Origin: JBNKHG01 sp050290225
Lineage (GTDB): Bacteria > Pseudomonadota > Gammaproteobacteria > Pseudomonadales > Cellvibrionaceae
NCBI GenBank assembly: GCA_050290225.1
Contig: JBNKHG010000026.1
Coordinates: 62,001 to 126,000 of the forward strand
Direction of reading: 5' to 3'
Length of the DNA stretch: 64,000 nucleotides
Positions 26,722 through 35,999 of this stretch are shown one piece after another. Position numbers and translations under genes: made by a program. Positions within the stretch are counted from its first letter, which is position 1. Every line of letters begins with the position of its first letter. A model generated the notes under the pieces. The model made no database searches. It had not been told where the DNA came from and saw nothing but the letters and a program-made list of their open reading frames with translations.

Positions 26722-28091
26722 CACTGACCTCCCCGCCGTTGAGCATCGAGCGCCTCGACGGCTGCGACAAAATGTTGGCCTCGATCCTCAAAACCTTTAA
26801 ACATATCGAAACTGGCGCAGGCCGGTGATAAAAGTACGGCATCGCCTGGCAGCGCTTTATCGAAAGCACGCTGCACAGCATCGGTCATATCATCGGCGTA
26901 GATCACTTCTGTCGCTTGATCGACTGCCTGCCCAATCAACCTGGCATCGCGGCCGATCAGCACAACAGCGCGAGCGTACTCGGCCAGCGGTTGCACGAGT
27001 TCATCAAAGCGCGCGCCCTTGCCGTCGCCTCCGGCAATCAAGACCAATCTGTTGGGCAGTCGCGACAAACCCCGTAGCGCCGCCAATGTGGCACCAACAT
27101 TGGTGCCCTTGGAATCATTGATAAACTCAACACCACCCACTTCGGCCACCCGCTCACAGCGGTGGGGCAATCCCGGGTAGCGGCGCAGGGTGTCGAGCAT
27201 GACAGACATGGGTAACCCAGCTGCCTTACCCAGTGCCAGTGCCGCCATACCATTGGCCAGATTGTGCCGTCCGGATAACGCCATTTCATTGCTGGGCATC
27301 AGCTTATCGAACTGGTAACTGAGGTATTCGGTTTCGCCGTCGCGACGCAAACCAAAACCATTGATATCGGGCACGCCCAGGCCGAAGCTCAGTTGGTTTA
27401 CACCGGCTGCCAAGGGTGGCGAAGTCAGCGGATCATCACGGTTGACCACAACCTGCTCGGCACCGAAATAGATCCGCTGTTTGGCCCGGTGATACTCCAT
27501 CAACGAACTGTAGCGATCCATATGATCTTCGCTGACGTTGAGAATTGTCGCGACCTTGGCGTTGAGTTGAGCGGTAGTTTCCAGCTGGAAGCTGGAGAGT
27601 TCCAATACATAGAGTTCAACCCCATCCTCAGCCAGCAGATCCAGTGCCGGGGTACCAATATTGCCGCCTACGGCAACCCGAACATTGGCGGCTCTGGCCA
27701 TTTCCCCTACCAGGCTGGTGACAGTGCTTTTGGCGTTGGAACCGGTAATCGCCACAATGGGCGCCCGGGCGTGACGGGCAAACAACTCAATATCGCCGAT
27801 CACCGGCACGCCGGCGGAAAGCGCCGCTTGAATCGCCGGTTCAGCCAGGGCGACTCCCGGGCTCACGATAATTTCCTCGACACCTTTGAGGGTGTCTTCA
27901 CGGAGGGGACCCAACTCGATACCGACATCGGGGAAATCTCGCTGGAACTCAGCCAGATTGGCAGGCGCTTCGCGAGTGTCCAGCGCAATAAATGGCTGTT
28001 GCTGCCGAGCCAAAAAGCGCGCGACCGCGATTCCGGTCTTACCCAGACCGATCATGGCTTTGATGCTGCTTTTGGCGATTAACTCTGCCAC
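26721..28091 (-). CDS. murD: UDP-N-acetylmuramoylalanine--D-glutamate ligase MurD
   Basis: A 456-residue Mur ligase adding D-glutamate. GLGKTGIAVARFLA opens the UDP-binding domain, GSNAKSTVTSLVGEM is the P-loop (Ala in place of the usual Gly-Lys neighbour Gly), and NDSKGTNVGATLAAL marks the C-terminal part. The open frame extends 51 codons upstream into mraY, but a GTG at 28091 with GGGG about nine bases upstream gives the normal N terminus, and it lies 65 nt after the mraY stop. It ends overlapping the ftsW ATG. Confidence 0.94.
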   Translation of the reverse strand: MAELIAKSSIKAMIGLGKTGIAVARFLARQQQPFIALDTREAPANLAEFQRDFPDVGIELGPLREDTLKGVEEIIVSPGVALAEPAIQAALSAGVPVIGDIELFARHARAPIVAITGSNAKSTVTSLVGEMARAANVRVAVGGNIGTPALDLLAEDGVELYVLELSSFQLETTAQLNAKVATILNVSEDHMDRYSSLMEYHRAKQRIYFGAEQVVVNRDDPLTSPPLAAGVNQLSFGLGVPDINGFGLRRDGETEYLSYQFDKLMPSNEMALSGRHNLANGMAALALGKAAGLPMSVMLDTLRRYPGLPHRCERVAEVGGVEFINDSKGTNVGATLAALRGLSRLPNRLVLIAGGDGKGARFDELVQPLAEYARAVVLIGRDARLIGQAVDQATEVIYADDMTDAVQRAFDKALPGDAVLLSPACASFDMFKGFEDRGQHFVAAVEALDAQRRGGQ

Positions 28092-28156
28092 TCGTTTACC
28101 CCAAGTTTTCCAATAACTATTTTCAACAAACGCTGTATTTGTTTCCGGATAGTCCG

Positions 28157-29239
28157 TTACCGCAGTTTTAACGTTGCCAGGCCAAACAGCACCAACATCA
28201 CGGTAATTATCCAAAAACGCACGATTACCCGCGGCTCCGGCCACCCCTTCAATTCAAAGTGATGATGCAGAGGCGCCATGCGGAAAATCCGTCGACCGGT
28301 CAACTTGAATGAGGCCACCTGCAAAATCACTGACACGGTTTCCATGACAAAAACACCGCCCATAATGAAAAACACGATTTCGTGGCGCACAATCACAGCG
28401 ATGCTCCCCAGCGCCGCACCCAAGGCCAGCGCGCCGACATCCCCCATAAACACTTGCGCGGGATAGGTGTTAAACCAGAGAAAGCCCAGCCCGGCACCAC
28501 CCAGCGCACCGCAGAAAACCACCAGTTCGCCCGTGCCGGCAACATAGGGAATATTCAGGTAACCGGCGAACTCACTGTGCCCGACCAAATAGGCGATAAT
28601 GCCCAGAGCTGAACCCACCAGGACGGATGGCATAATGGCCAAACCATCCAAGCCATCGGTAAGGTTGACGGCGTTACTGGAGCCAACCACCACAAAATAG
28701 GTCAGCAACACATAGAACCAGCCCATATCCAATGCCACCGACTTGAAAAACGGCACGATCAATTGCGTTTCGGAGGGACTGGTGGCGGAGTAAAAAAGAA
28801 ACAGTGCAGCGCCAAGGCCGGCCACCGACTGCCAAAAGTATTTCCAGCGGGCCGGTAAACCCCGTGAATTGGATTCCACCACTTTGCGATAATCGTCCAC
28901 CCAGCCCACAGCACCAAAAATGGCGGTCACAATCAGTACCACCCATACATAGCGGTTGCTTAAATCGCTCCACAGCAGGGCACTGATAAAAATGGCCGCC
29001 AATATCAAGGTGCCGCCCATGGTCGGGGTACCGGACTTGCTCAGGTGGGATTCTGGGCCATCGTCGCGAACTGATTGACCGATCTGCAGATAGTTCAGAC
29101 GCCGAATCATCCAGGGCCCGAGCAGCAGGGAAATTACCAGCGCGGTAAGAATACCCAGAATACCGCGCACGGTGAGGTATTGGATGACCCCAAATGCGTT
29201 GACAAATTGCTGCAGGTATTCGGCAATCCACAATAACAT
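28157..29239 (-). CDS. mraY: Phospho-N-acetylmuramoyl-pentapeptide transferase MraY
   Basis: A 360-residue integral membrane enzyme that moves phospho-MurNAc-pentapeptide from UDP to undecaprenyl phosphate, making lipid I. GTPTMGG (residues about 71-77), the Asp pair in GWVDDYRK, the NLTDGLDGLA catalytic motif and the C-terminal PLHHHFELKGWPE are all diagnostic. About ten hydrophobic segments. Its start shares one base with the murF stop (TAATG). Confidence 0.98.
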   Translation of the reverse strand: MLLWIAEYLQQFVNAFGVIQYLTVRGILGILTALVISLLLGPWMIRRLNYLQIGQSVRDDGPESHLSKSGTPTMGGTLILAAIFISALLWSDLSNRYVWVVLIVTAIFGAVGWVDDYRKVVESNSRGLPARWKYFWQSVAGLGAALFLFYSATSPSETQLIVPFFKSVALDMGWFYVLLTYFVVVGSSNAVNLTDGLDGLAIMPSVLVGSALGIIAYLVGHSEFAGYLNIPYVAGTGELVVFCGALGGAGLGFLWFNTYPAQVFMGDVGALALGAALGSIAVIVRHEIVFFIMGGVFVMETVSVILQVASFKLTGRRIFRMAPLHHHFELKGWPEPRVIVRFWIITVMLVLFGLATLKLR

Positions 29240-30633
29240 TATTCTTTTTCTCCGTGCCCGCTGGACGGTGCCACCAATGCCTGTACCACAGTTTCCATTC
29301 GCGCGCTGCGCGACCCCTTTACCAGTACCACAGTGCTTTTATCCATTTGGGTTTGTAATAAGGAGATGGCCTCACCGTGATCTTCGCAATGAAGCGCCCC
29401 TGTTCCAAAAGCATCAGCCGCGTATTGGCTCAAGGTACCGACTGTCACCAAACGATTGATGCCGGCGTCGCGGGCCACATGACCCAGGTCCGAGTGCAGG
29501 CTTCGCGCCTCGGGACCCAGTTCCCCTAAATCCCCCAGCACCAAAATAGATTGCCTGCCGGGTACACGCTTGCTTTCTGTCATCAATGCCTCTATCGCTG
29601 CCCGTACCGAACCTGGATTGGCGTTGTAGCTGTCGTCAATGACTGCAGCACCGGATGGCGCCTGTTTGAGATGCATGCGCCCGGCTACCGGTTGAAACGC
29701 CTCCAGCCCCTCAACAATCGCGGTAAGATCCGCACCAACGGCCAATGCCGCCGCTGCAGCAGCGGCGGCATTGGCCAGATTGTGATTACCGATAATCCCC
29801 ATCTGCACCCGACCGGCGCCAAGTGGAGTGCTTAATTCAAAGCTAAGGCCATGAAATCCCAGATCCTCGACGGCGGTTACCTTCACCTCAGCCGTTGCGT
29901 CCTCACAACTGAATCGAATCACTTGATGGGTGGGCAATTGGTTCAGCCACTGGTGAGCGTAGGGCTCATCGGCATTGATGACGGCATGGCCTGACCCCAC
30001 AAGTCCCTGATAGATCTCTCCCTTGGCAGCGGCTACTCCGTCGAGCGAACCAAAGCCTTCGATATGGGCAGCCATGACATTGGTGACCAGGGCTACCTGG
30101 GGCTGCGCCAAATCACACAGGTAGGTAATCTCACCCAGTGCACTGGCGCCCATTTCAATGACTGCAAACTGGTGGGCTCCCTCGAGTTCCAGCAGGGTCA
30201 GGGGAACACCGATATGGTTGTTGAGATTACCCCGGGTCGCCAACACTGAACCGCAGCGCCGGAGAATACTCGCCAACATTCCTTTCACCGTGGTTTTTCC
30301 ACCACTGCCGGTAATCGCAATCAAGGGCTGGTTAAAACGCTGGCGATTCAAGCCCGCAATTTGTCCCAGGGCTTTCAGGGTATCGTCCACCTGCAACTGC
30401 GGCAGAGGCAGCGAAGCATCCGCTTTTTCCACCACCAGGCCACAGGCCCCCCGCTCCGCTGCCAGCGCCAGAAAATGATGGGCGTCGAAATTCTCACCTC
30501 GCAGGGCCAAAAACAGATCCCCCGCCTCCAGGGCCCTGGTGTCTGTGCTGATGCGGGAAAAAGTGCAATCACCATTGTGCAAAGTTGCTCCCAGAGCCTC
30601 CGCCACCGATTGCAGTCCCATTGAACCGATCAC
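29239..30633 (-). CDS. murF: UDP-MurNAc-tripeptide--D-alanyl-D-alanine ligase MurF
   Basis: A 464-residue Mur ligase that adds the D-Ala-D-Ala made by Ddl, finishing the pentapeptide. ITGSGGKTTVKGMLASIL is the P-loop, the DSYNANPGSVRAAIEAL motif and LGDLGELG are family signatures. The frame starts with GTG at 30633, overlapping the murE stop by 4 nt (GTGA); an ATG four codons later (30621) is an alternative. Its end touches mraY. Confidence 0.96.
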   Translation of the reverse strand: MIGSMGLQSVAEALGATLHNGDCTFSRISTDTRALEAGDLFLALRGENFDAHHFLALAAERGACGLVVEKADASLPLPQLQVDDTLKALGQIAGLNRQRFNQPLIAITGSGGKTTVKGMLASILRRCGSVLATRGNLNNHIGVPLTLLELEGAHQFAVIEMGASALGEITYLCDLAQPQVALVTNVMAAHIEGFGSLDGVAAAKGEIYQGLVGSGHAVINADEPYAHQWLNQLPTHQVIRFSCEDATAEVKVTAVEDLGFHGLSFELSTPLGAGRVQMGIIGNHNLANAAAAAAAALAVGADLTAIVEGLEAFQPVAGRMHLKQAPSGAAVIDDSYNANPGSVRAAIEALMTESKRVPGRQSILVLGDLGELGPEARSLHSDLGHVARDAGINRLVTVGTLSQYAADAFGTGALHCEDHGEAISLLQTQMDKSTVVLVKGSRSARMETVVQALVAPSSGHGEKE

Positions 30634-32189
30634 TGCATTCCCTCCCGGCGCCGACGCAATGCCTGACGTGCTTCTTCGAGATCGCTAAATGGCAGTTTTT
30701 CAGTCCCGATAATCTGGTAGTCCTCGTGACCTTTACCTGCGAGTAGAACGGTATCACCCGGCTGGGCACGGGCAATGGCAGTAGCAATAGCCTGGCGACG
30801 ACTCTCGACCACCAGGCAGTGGTCCCTGCTCTCAATACCCTGCAAAATGTCATCAAAAATTTGCTGTTGTGATTCAGTGCGCGGATTATCAGAAGTGATC
30901 ACCAGGCGCTCCGCAAGGCGCGCCGCCGCAGCGCCCATCTCCGCCCGCTTGCCGCGGTCGCGGTCGCCGCCGCAACCGAACAGGCAACAGATTTTACCCG
31001 GTGTGTGGGTGTGCAGGGCTTGCAAGGTTTTTTCCAATGCATCCGGCGTGTGAGCGTAGTCGATAATAACGCGGATATCGCCAGTTCCGATTTCGTTGGA
31101 TTCCAGCACTCGCTGCATACGCCCGGCCACCGGTTGCAACTGCGGCAAAAGCGACATTATCTCAGCAAAAGTCGCTTCCTCTGTTCCACTGGCAACAACC
31201 GTTGCCGCAATCACACCCAACAGGTTACTAAGATTAAAATCGCCCAGCAGACCACACCTCAGTTCAGCACTCCCCCAGGGTGAGACCACTTCCGCTTCAA
31301 TTCCTTCCGGGGAGTAATTCACCTGGCGCGTGTAGATATCTGCCTGCTCATCGCTGAGGGAATAGCGAATCAACTCCACATTTGAAGGCACTGCCGAACA
31401 CATGGCGCCCCCCCAGCCATCGTCTATATTGATCACCACGTGCTTTAGCCCTGGCATTACAAACAGGCGCTGCTTGGCTTTCGCGTAATCATCCATCGTG
31501 CCGTGATAATCCAGGTGATCACGACTGAGGTTGGTGAAAAGTGCCGTGTCGAACCTTACTGCCGCCACCCGTCCCTGGCACAAGCTGTGGGAGGACACTT
31601 CCATGGCCACCACTTCAGCACCATCGTTTTGCATTTGCGCCAGCAGTTTTTGCGTCTCTACGGCGTCTGGCGTCGTAAAGCCGGTTTCCGTCAAACTTGA
31701 GATACCCTTCGCGACTCCCGCCTCGATCAGGCCATAGCCCAAAGTGCCCAACACGCCGGTTTTCCTGCCCAAAAGCGCGTGCAGCTGGGCCAACCATTGC
31801 GAGCAGGTAGTTTTACCATTAGTACCGGTCACCCCCACCAGCGACAGCTTCCGCGAGGGCTCATCGTAAAAATAGCCGGCAATGGCGCTGACCTGATCCC
31901 GAAGCGCCGGGATATGAATCACCGGCGCCACAGTATCTGTCTCTACCCGGACTGTCGGTTCATCGCCCTGTGCCAGAACCGCAGACACCCCCTGTCTGAG
32001 GGCGGCCTTGATAAACTGTCGTCCATCGACTGTAGCGCCAGGCAGCGCAATGAAGATGTCACCGTGTTTGAGCGTGCGACTGTCCAGCCCCATACCACTC
32101 ACCGGGCAATGTGCAATTGACGGCACGAGCGCGACTCCGGGCAATAACTGCCCAAGATTTCGCACGCTGCTATTCTTCAGAGCCGTCAT
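30630..32189 (-). CDS. murE: UDP-MurNAc-dipeptide--meso-diaminopimelate ligase MurE
   Basis: A 519-residue Mur ligase adding the third residue. GVTGTNGKTTCSQWLAQL is the P-loop; the DNPRTE motif in the C-terminal domain is the marker for meso-diaminopimelate rather than lysine specificity, as expected of a Gram-negative. The ATG shares one base with the ftsI stop (TGATG) and the 3' end overlaps murF by 4 nt. Confidence 0.97.
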   Translation of the reverse strand: MTALKNSSVRNLGQLLPGVALVPSIAHCPVSGMGLDSRTLKHGDIFIALPGATVDGRQFIKAALRQGVSAVLAQGDEPTVRVETDTVAPVIHIPALRDQVSAIAGYFYDEPSRKLSLVGVTGTNGKTTCSQWLAQLHALLGRKTGVLGTLGYGLIEAGVAKGISSLTETGFTTPDAVETQKLLAQMQNDGAEVVAMEVSSHSLCQGRVAAVRFDTALFTNLSRDHLDYHGTMDDYAKAKQRLFVMPGLKHVVINIDDGWGGAMCSAVPSNVELIRYSLSDEQADIYTRQVNYSPEGIEAEVVSPWGSAELRCGLLGDFNLSNLLGVIAATVVASGTEEATFAEIMSLLPQLQPVAGRMQRVLESNEIGTGDIRVIIDYAHTPDALEKTLQALHTHTPGKICCLFGCGGDRDRGKRAEMGAAAARLAERLVITSDNPRTESQQQIFDDILQGIESRDHCLVVESRRQAIATAIARAQPGDTVLLAGKGHEDYQIIGTEKLPFSDLEEARQALRRRREGMQ

Positions 32190-33976
32190 CAGGTTACCGG
32201 TTTTCCCTGGGGTTGTTTTTTGCCCTGAACGCGGGAAGCGTAGGCCTCGATATTCTGGGGCGGCACCTGCAACAAACGCAGCGCGCCACCCACCACTTTG
32301 GCAAAAACCGGCGCCGCCACTTCGCCCCCATAGTACTTGCCACGGCTGGGTTCATTAATCATCACCACTGCCACCAAACGCGGCTTGTCGGCCGGCGCCA
32401 TGCCGGCAAACAACGAGATGTAACGATCATCGGCATAGCCATGACCACTGACCTTGTGCACGGTACCGGTTTTGCCGGCAACGGGATAATCGGGCAGTTG
32501 AGCGCGGGTGCCCGTGCCACCCTTTTCCGCTACAGTCTTCAGCATATTCACCAGACGACGGGTATGTGTGCTACTGACGACCGGCTCCCCGACGGGCCTG
32601 TCGTTCACCTTTATCAGTGAAACCGGGCGTTTGATCCCGTCGTTGGCGATCACACTATAGGCCTGCGCCAACTGCAGCGGAGTGAGGCTCAAACCGTAAC
32701 CGAAGGCAAAGTTGGCCTGGACAATGGGCTGCCAGCGAGTGTGGTTTGGCAGGATTCCAACGCTCTCACCGGGGAAGCCAGTACCCGTGTCCTGCCCAAG
32801 TCCAAGGCGAAAAAACATGTCGCGAATCACCAGGGGATCCATTTTCAGGGCTAGCTTGCTGAGTCCGACCTGGCTCGATTTGGTCAACACCCTGGTGAGA
32901 TCAATCACACCGTAGTTAACAGGGTCCAACAACGTCTTTTTACCAACGCGGAGATAACCGGGATTGGTATCAATCCGGGTATTGGGGCTGTAGCGCCCGG
33001 TTTCCAATGCAGCCATCACTGTCAGGGGCTTCACGGTCGACCCCGGCTCAAACTGGTCGGTAATGGCGCGATTGCGCAGAGCACTGCTCCTGATATTGGC
33101 GCGATCGTTAGGGTTATAGGCAGGCTGGTTAGCCATCGCCAATATTTCGCCGGTCTGGGTATCCAACACCACAACGGAACCCGATTTTGCTCCCTGTTCC
33201 TGCACCGCTGCTTTCAACTCCCGGTAGGCGAGATACTGTAAGCGCAGGTCGAGGCTGAGCCGAAGATCTTTTCCAGGCTGTGCCGCCCTCAACAGCTGCA
33301 CCTCTTTCACCACATGGCCTTTCAGATCCTTCAATACCTGTTTGGCGCCCGCTGTACCGGTAAGCCACTCGTCATAGGCCAATTCCATGCCTTCCTGACC
33401 TTGATCATCAATATCGGTAAAGCCGACCACATGGGCCGTCACTTCTGCCGCCGGGTAGAAGCGTCTATATTCCTGTTGCGCAAACACGCCGGGGGTGTTC
33501 AACGCCAGTACCTTTTCACCGAGATGCGGTGGCAAGTGCCGCTTTAAATAGACAAACTCTTTGTCCCGATAGCGGCTCAGCTTCTCCTGCAGGCCCGCAA
33601 GATCCATGTCTAGAGCCTTTGCCAAAGCGGGCAACGTGTGTGGCGCTTCCCGCAGCAACTGTGGATTGGCCCAGATGGATTGCACCGGTGTACTGACCGC
33701 GAGGGGCTCGCCGTTACGGTCCGTTATCACGCCGCGATAGGCACTGATCGATTCGGTTCTCAGGGTACGAGCCTGGCCCTGGTCCTGAAGAAATTCGTAG
33801 CCCTTCTCCTTTCCCGGCAACACCTGCAAGCTGGCCACATGCCAGGCAACACTCCCCGCCAGGACGCAGAGCGCAACACCGACGCAGTAAAAGCGCCAGC
33901 GAGCGACCGGCACAGCCGAGCTAACGCTTTTGCTCGCTGCCCCGCGGCGCCTGTCTCGAGTTTTGTCCCTGCTCAC
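32189..33976 (-). CDS. ftsI: Septal transpeptidase FtsI (PBP3)
   Basis: A 595-residue class B penicillin-binding protein: basic N-terminal tail, one membrane helix (about 28-48), pedestal domain, then a transpeptidase domain. The catalytic Ser313 lies in STVK (313-316) and KTG is at 502-504. The second active-site motif reads S-S-Q (367-369) where E. coli PBP3 has S-S-N; the surrounding LTKSSxVGLSKLAL is otherwise classical. It starts with GTG at 33976, 27 nt after ftsL, and ends on the murE start. Confidence 0.96.
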   Translation of the reverse strand: MSRDKTRDRRRGAASKSVSSAVPVARWRFYCVGVALCVLAGSVAWHVASLQVLPGKEKGYEFLQDQGQARTLRTESISAYRGVITDRNGEPLAVSTPVQSIWANPQLLREAPHTLPALAKALDMDLAGLQEKLSRYRDKEFVYLKRHLPPHLGEKVLALNTPGVFAQQEYRRFYPAAEVTAHVVGFTDIDDQGQEGMELAYDEWLTGTAGAKQVLKDLKGHVVKEVQLLRAAQPGKDLRLSLDLRLQYLAYRELKAAVQEQGAKSGSVVVLDTQTGEILAMANQPAYNPNDRANIRSSALRNRAITDQFEPGSTVKPLTVMAALETGRYSPNTRIDTNPGYLRVGKKTLLDPVNYGVIDLTRVLTKSSQVGLSKLALKMDPLVIRDMFFRLGLGQDTGTGFPGESVGILPNHTRWQPIVQANFAFGYGLSLTPLQLAQAYSVIANDGIKRPVSLIKVNDRPVGEPVVSSTHTRRLVNMLKTVAEKGGTGTRAQLPDYPVAGKTGTVHKVSGHGYADDRYISLFAGMAPADKPRLVAVVMINEPSRGKYYGGEVAAPVFAKVVGGALRLLQVPPQNIEAYASRVQGKKQPQGKPVT

Positions 33977-34003
33977 GGATCTCTATTCACTCCAGGTCTC
34001 GGA

Positions 34004-34309
34004 TTACTCGTCCAAAACAATAATTTGTTCCATCTCGGGCACCTGCATCTGCAATTTGCCCAAGGCGATCTGTTCAATGCGGCTGTAGGCAGCCCAGGTA
34101 CTCTGTTCAAGCAGGTATTGACCCCACTCCACCTGCAACTGCGCGGCTTCACGGCGCAGGGTCTCAAGCTCGTTCAGGTGCTGCCGCCCTTTGTGGGTGG
34201 TATAGACCACCCCGAGAGCCGATCCCACAACCGACAACCACAAAACCACCAGCCCGGACAGGGCCAGTGGTGTTTTGGGTCGATAACGCTGAGGTTGTGC
34301 AGTGATCAT
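34004..34309 (-). CDS. ftsL: Cell division protein FtsL
   Basis: A 101-residue bitopic protein: a short cytoplasmic tail, one membrane helix (about residues 15-37), and a periplasmic coiled coil with leucine-type heptads (LNELETLRREAAQLQ onward). FtsL forms a trimer with FtsB and FtsQ that activates FtsWI. Sequence conservation in this family is low, so the call rests on size, topology and its position between rsmH and ftsI. Confidence 0.92.
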   Translation of the reverse strand: MITAQPQRYRPKTPLALSGLVVLWLSVVGSALGVVYTTHKGRQHLNELETLRREAAQLQVEWGQYLLEQSTWAAYSRIEQIALGKLQMQVPEMEQIIVLDE

Positions 34310-34375
34310 TGCTGCCTGACTGCTTCCTGGCTGTTGATTGTTATAATTCCGGTTGTTCCACCCTTTTCAATTTTA

Positions 34376-35308
34376 CTACTGCAACTTCTCCGCCACGCGC
34401 ATAATAGCACTGCGAGAGCGTATGTTAGTACTAACTTCCGACTCTCCGGCCCGCACGGCTTTGGCTACGCTGCGCAAGCGCCTGTTGAGCTGCTCATCCC
34501 GAACCGGCACCCCTGCGGGCAGGGGATCGCCCTTTTCCTGGCGCCGGATAAAACGTTTCACCAGCCGATCCTCGAGTGAATGAAAGCTGATGACGACCAA
34601 GCGCCCACCGATCGCCAACACATCCAGGGCCTGTTGCAGCACGGCCTCAAGATCTCCCAGCTCGTTATTCACGTGAATGCGAATGGCCTGAAAAGCCCGG
34701 GTCGCCGGGTGCTTCCCCTTCTCCCAGGCCGGGTTGGCCTCTGCGACAATCTCGGCCAACCGCTGCGTGCGGGTAATTGGCGCCTTTTCTCGCTCACGCA
34801 CGATTGCCGCTGCCATACGTTTGGCAAAACGCTCTTCACCGTACTCCTTGAGTACCCGCGCAATATCCTTGGCATCGGCACTATTGACCCAATCGGCGGC
34901 ACTGAGGCCGCTTGTGGGGTTCATCCGCATATCCAGGGGGCCATCATTCAGGAAACTGAAGCCGCGCTCAGCTTCATCCAGCTGTGGCGAAGACACCCCC
35001 AAATCCAGCAATACACCATTCACGGCACCTGTCATACCGCGGGCATCGACAAACTCTCTCAGTTGGGCAAAAGAACCATGGACTATCTCAAACCGCGCTT
35101 CAGCGCCAAGCCGGTGCTGAGCCTCGGCCACAGCCTGCGGGTCCTTATCGATACCCAGCAGACGTCCCCCTTCAGACAGGTGTGCCAGAATCAGGCTACT
35201 GTGACCTCCTCGCCCAAAAGTCCCGTCCACATAGAAGCCTTCGGGCTCAGTGACCAGGTAATCAACCGCCTCTTGCAGGAGTACGGTTTGATGGGGAGAC
35301 GTTTGCAT
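34376..35308 (-). CDS. rsmH: 16S rRNA m4C1402 methyltransferase RsmH (MraW)
   Basis: A 310-residue SAM-dependent enzyme that N4-methylates C1402 of 16S rRNA in the ribosomal P site; RsmI, encoded at 42232-43089, makes the partner 2'-O-methylation of the same base. YVDGTFGRGGHSSLIL is the SAM-binding motif; DLGVSSPQLD and the C-terminal VVISFHSLEDRLVKRF are family signatures. ATG at 35308 has AGAGG five bases upstream; a GTG at 35314 is less likely. It starts 8 nt after the mraZ stop. Confidence 0.96.
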   Translation of the reverse strand: MQTSPHQTVLLQEAVDYLVTEPEGFYVDGTFGRGGHSSLILAHLSEGGRLLGIDKDPQAVAEAQHRLGAEARFEIVHGSFAQLREFVDARGMTGAVNGVLLDLGVSSPQLDEAERGFSFLNDGPLDMRMNPTSGLSAADWVNSADAKDIARVLKEYGEERFAKRMAAAIVREREKAPITRTQRLAEIVAEANPAWEKGKHPATRAFQAIRIHVNNELGDLEAVLQQALDVLAIGGRLVVISFHSLEDRLVKRFIRRQEKGDPLPAGVPVRDEQLNRRLRSVAKAVRAGESEVSTNIRSRSAIMRVAEKLQ

Positions 35309-35316
35309 GATCACCT

Positions 35317-35760
35317 CTACAGGGATAGAGACAGCATTTGCTCGGGCATGACATCATCATCACCCGGTTCATCAAGCCACTCTGACCAGCGATCTTCGCT
35401 CCAAAGTTCCAGCTTTTTACCCTGACCCACCAACATCAGTTTTTTTTCCAGTCCGGCATAGTCTCGCAGGGTTGGTGGTACCAGGACTCGCCCATTGCCG
35501 TCCATTTCCAGCGGACAGGCATAACCGATAAGCAGGCGCTGCAGGCGCCGTGCCGCCTTATTCATATTGGGCAGGGCTTCAATTTGAGGCAGAATCTCCT
35601 GCCATTGAGGTTCAGGGTAAACCAGGAGGCAACGCTCTTCGGTATGTGCGGTAATCACCAATCGTCCATCACAGGAAGTCGCCAGCGTTTCGCGAATGCG
35701 CGCCGGTATCGCCATACGCCCCTTGGCGTCCATATTGATGGCATGACTTCCTAAAAACAC
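35317..35760 (-). CDS. mraZ: Transcriptional regulator MraZ
   Basis: A 147-residue AbrB-fold protein, first gene of the dcw cluster, that represses its own promoter. Two SpoVT-AbrB-like halves are seen: HAINMDAKGRMAIPARIRE near residue 5 and CPLEMDGNGRVLVPPTLRDYA near residue 77. The open frame runs 72 codons further upstream, but a GTG at 35760 with GGGGA a few bases before it gives the normal length (E. coli 152). Four MraZ boxes lie directly upstream. Confidence 0.95.
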   Translation of the reverse strand: MFLGSHAINMDAKGRMAIPARIRETLATSCDGRLVITAHTEERCLLVYPEPQWQEILPQIEALPNMNKAARRLQRLLIGYACPLEMDGNGRVLVPPTLRDYAGLEKKLMLVGQGKKLELWSEDRWSEWLDEPGDDDVMPEQMLSLSL

Positions 35761-35787
35761 GTTTCCCCACTCAAAGATCAATAAAAC

Positions 35788-35821
35788 CCACAAAAAACCA
35801 CTTTCAACCACTTTTCTCCAC
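35788..35821 (-). promoter_or_regulatory. MraZ operator: four GTGG boxes at 10-bp spacing
   Basis: On the minus strand four GTGG cores (35818-35821, 35808-35811, 35798-35801, 35788-35791) recur at exact 10-bp intervals, one per helical turn, with A/T-rich spacers. This is the arrangement of the MraZ-binding direct repeats (TGGG-N5-type) upstream of mraZ in E. coli and others. A fifth GTGG at 35826-35829 is out of phase. The boxes begin at the predicted transcription start, so bound MraZ should block the polymerase. Confidence 0.88.
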
Positions 35822-35827
35822 ATTGCC

Positions 35828-35855
35828 ACTATAAGTGGACAAAGAGCAAAGTCAA
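35828..35855 (-). promoter_or_regulatory. Sigma-70 promoter of the dcw operon (Pmra)
   Basis: Minus strand TTGACT (35850-35855) and TATAGT (35828-35833) are separated by 16 bp. The start point would fall near 35821, at the first in-phase MraZ box and about 60 nt before the mraZ GTG. Confidence 0.8.
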
Positions 35856-35974
35856 GCGAGGACAGAGGGAATTGCCGTGAAATTGCACGCAAACAGCTGA
35901 AAAGTGTGACGAACGTCGAGAAAAATGCATTCTTAGAATGATACTTTACATTAAAAAACAACAGATAAGAGATC

Positions 35975-35999
35975 AAACTTAAAGTATTACTTTAAGTTT
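35975..35999. repeat. A/T-rich perfect inverted repeat (11-bp arms, 3-nt loop)
   Basis: AAACTTAAAGT and ACTTTAAGTTT are separated by ATT. On the plus strand an eight-T run follows a few bases later (36003-36010), so it could act as a weak plus-strand terminator, but no plus-strand gene precedes it. It may be a protein site or a transcription barrier upstream of the dcw promoter. The rest of 35856-36243 shows nothing I recognise. Confidence 0.6.

Noticed and set aside
28092..28244. N-terminal extension of MurD
   Set aside because: It would overlap mraY and does not resemble MurD; the GTG at 28091 has a ribosome site.
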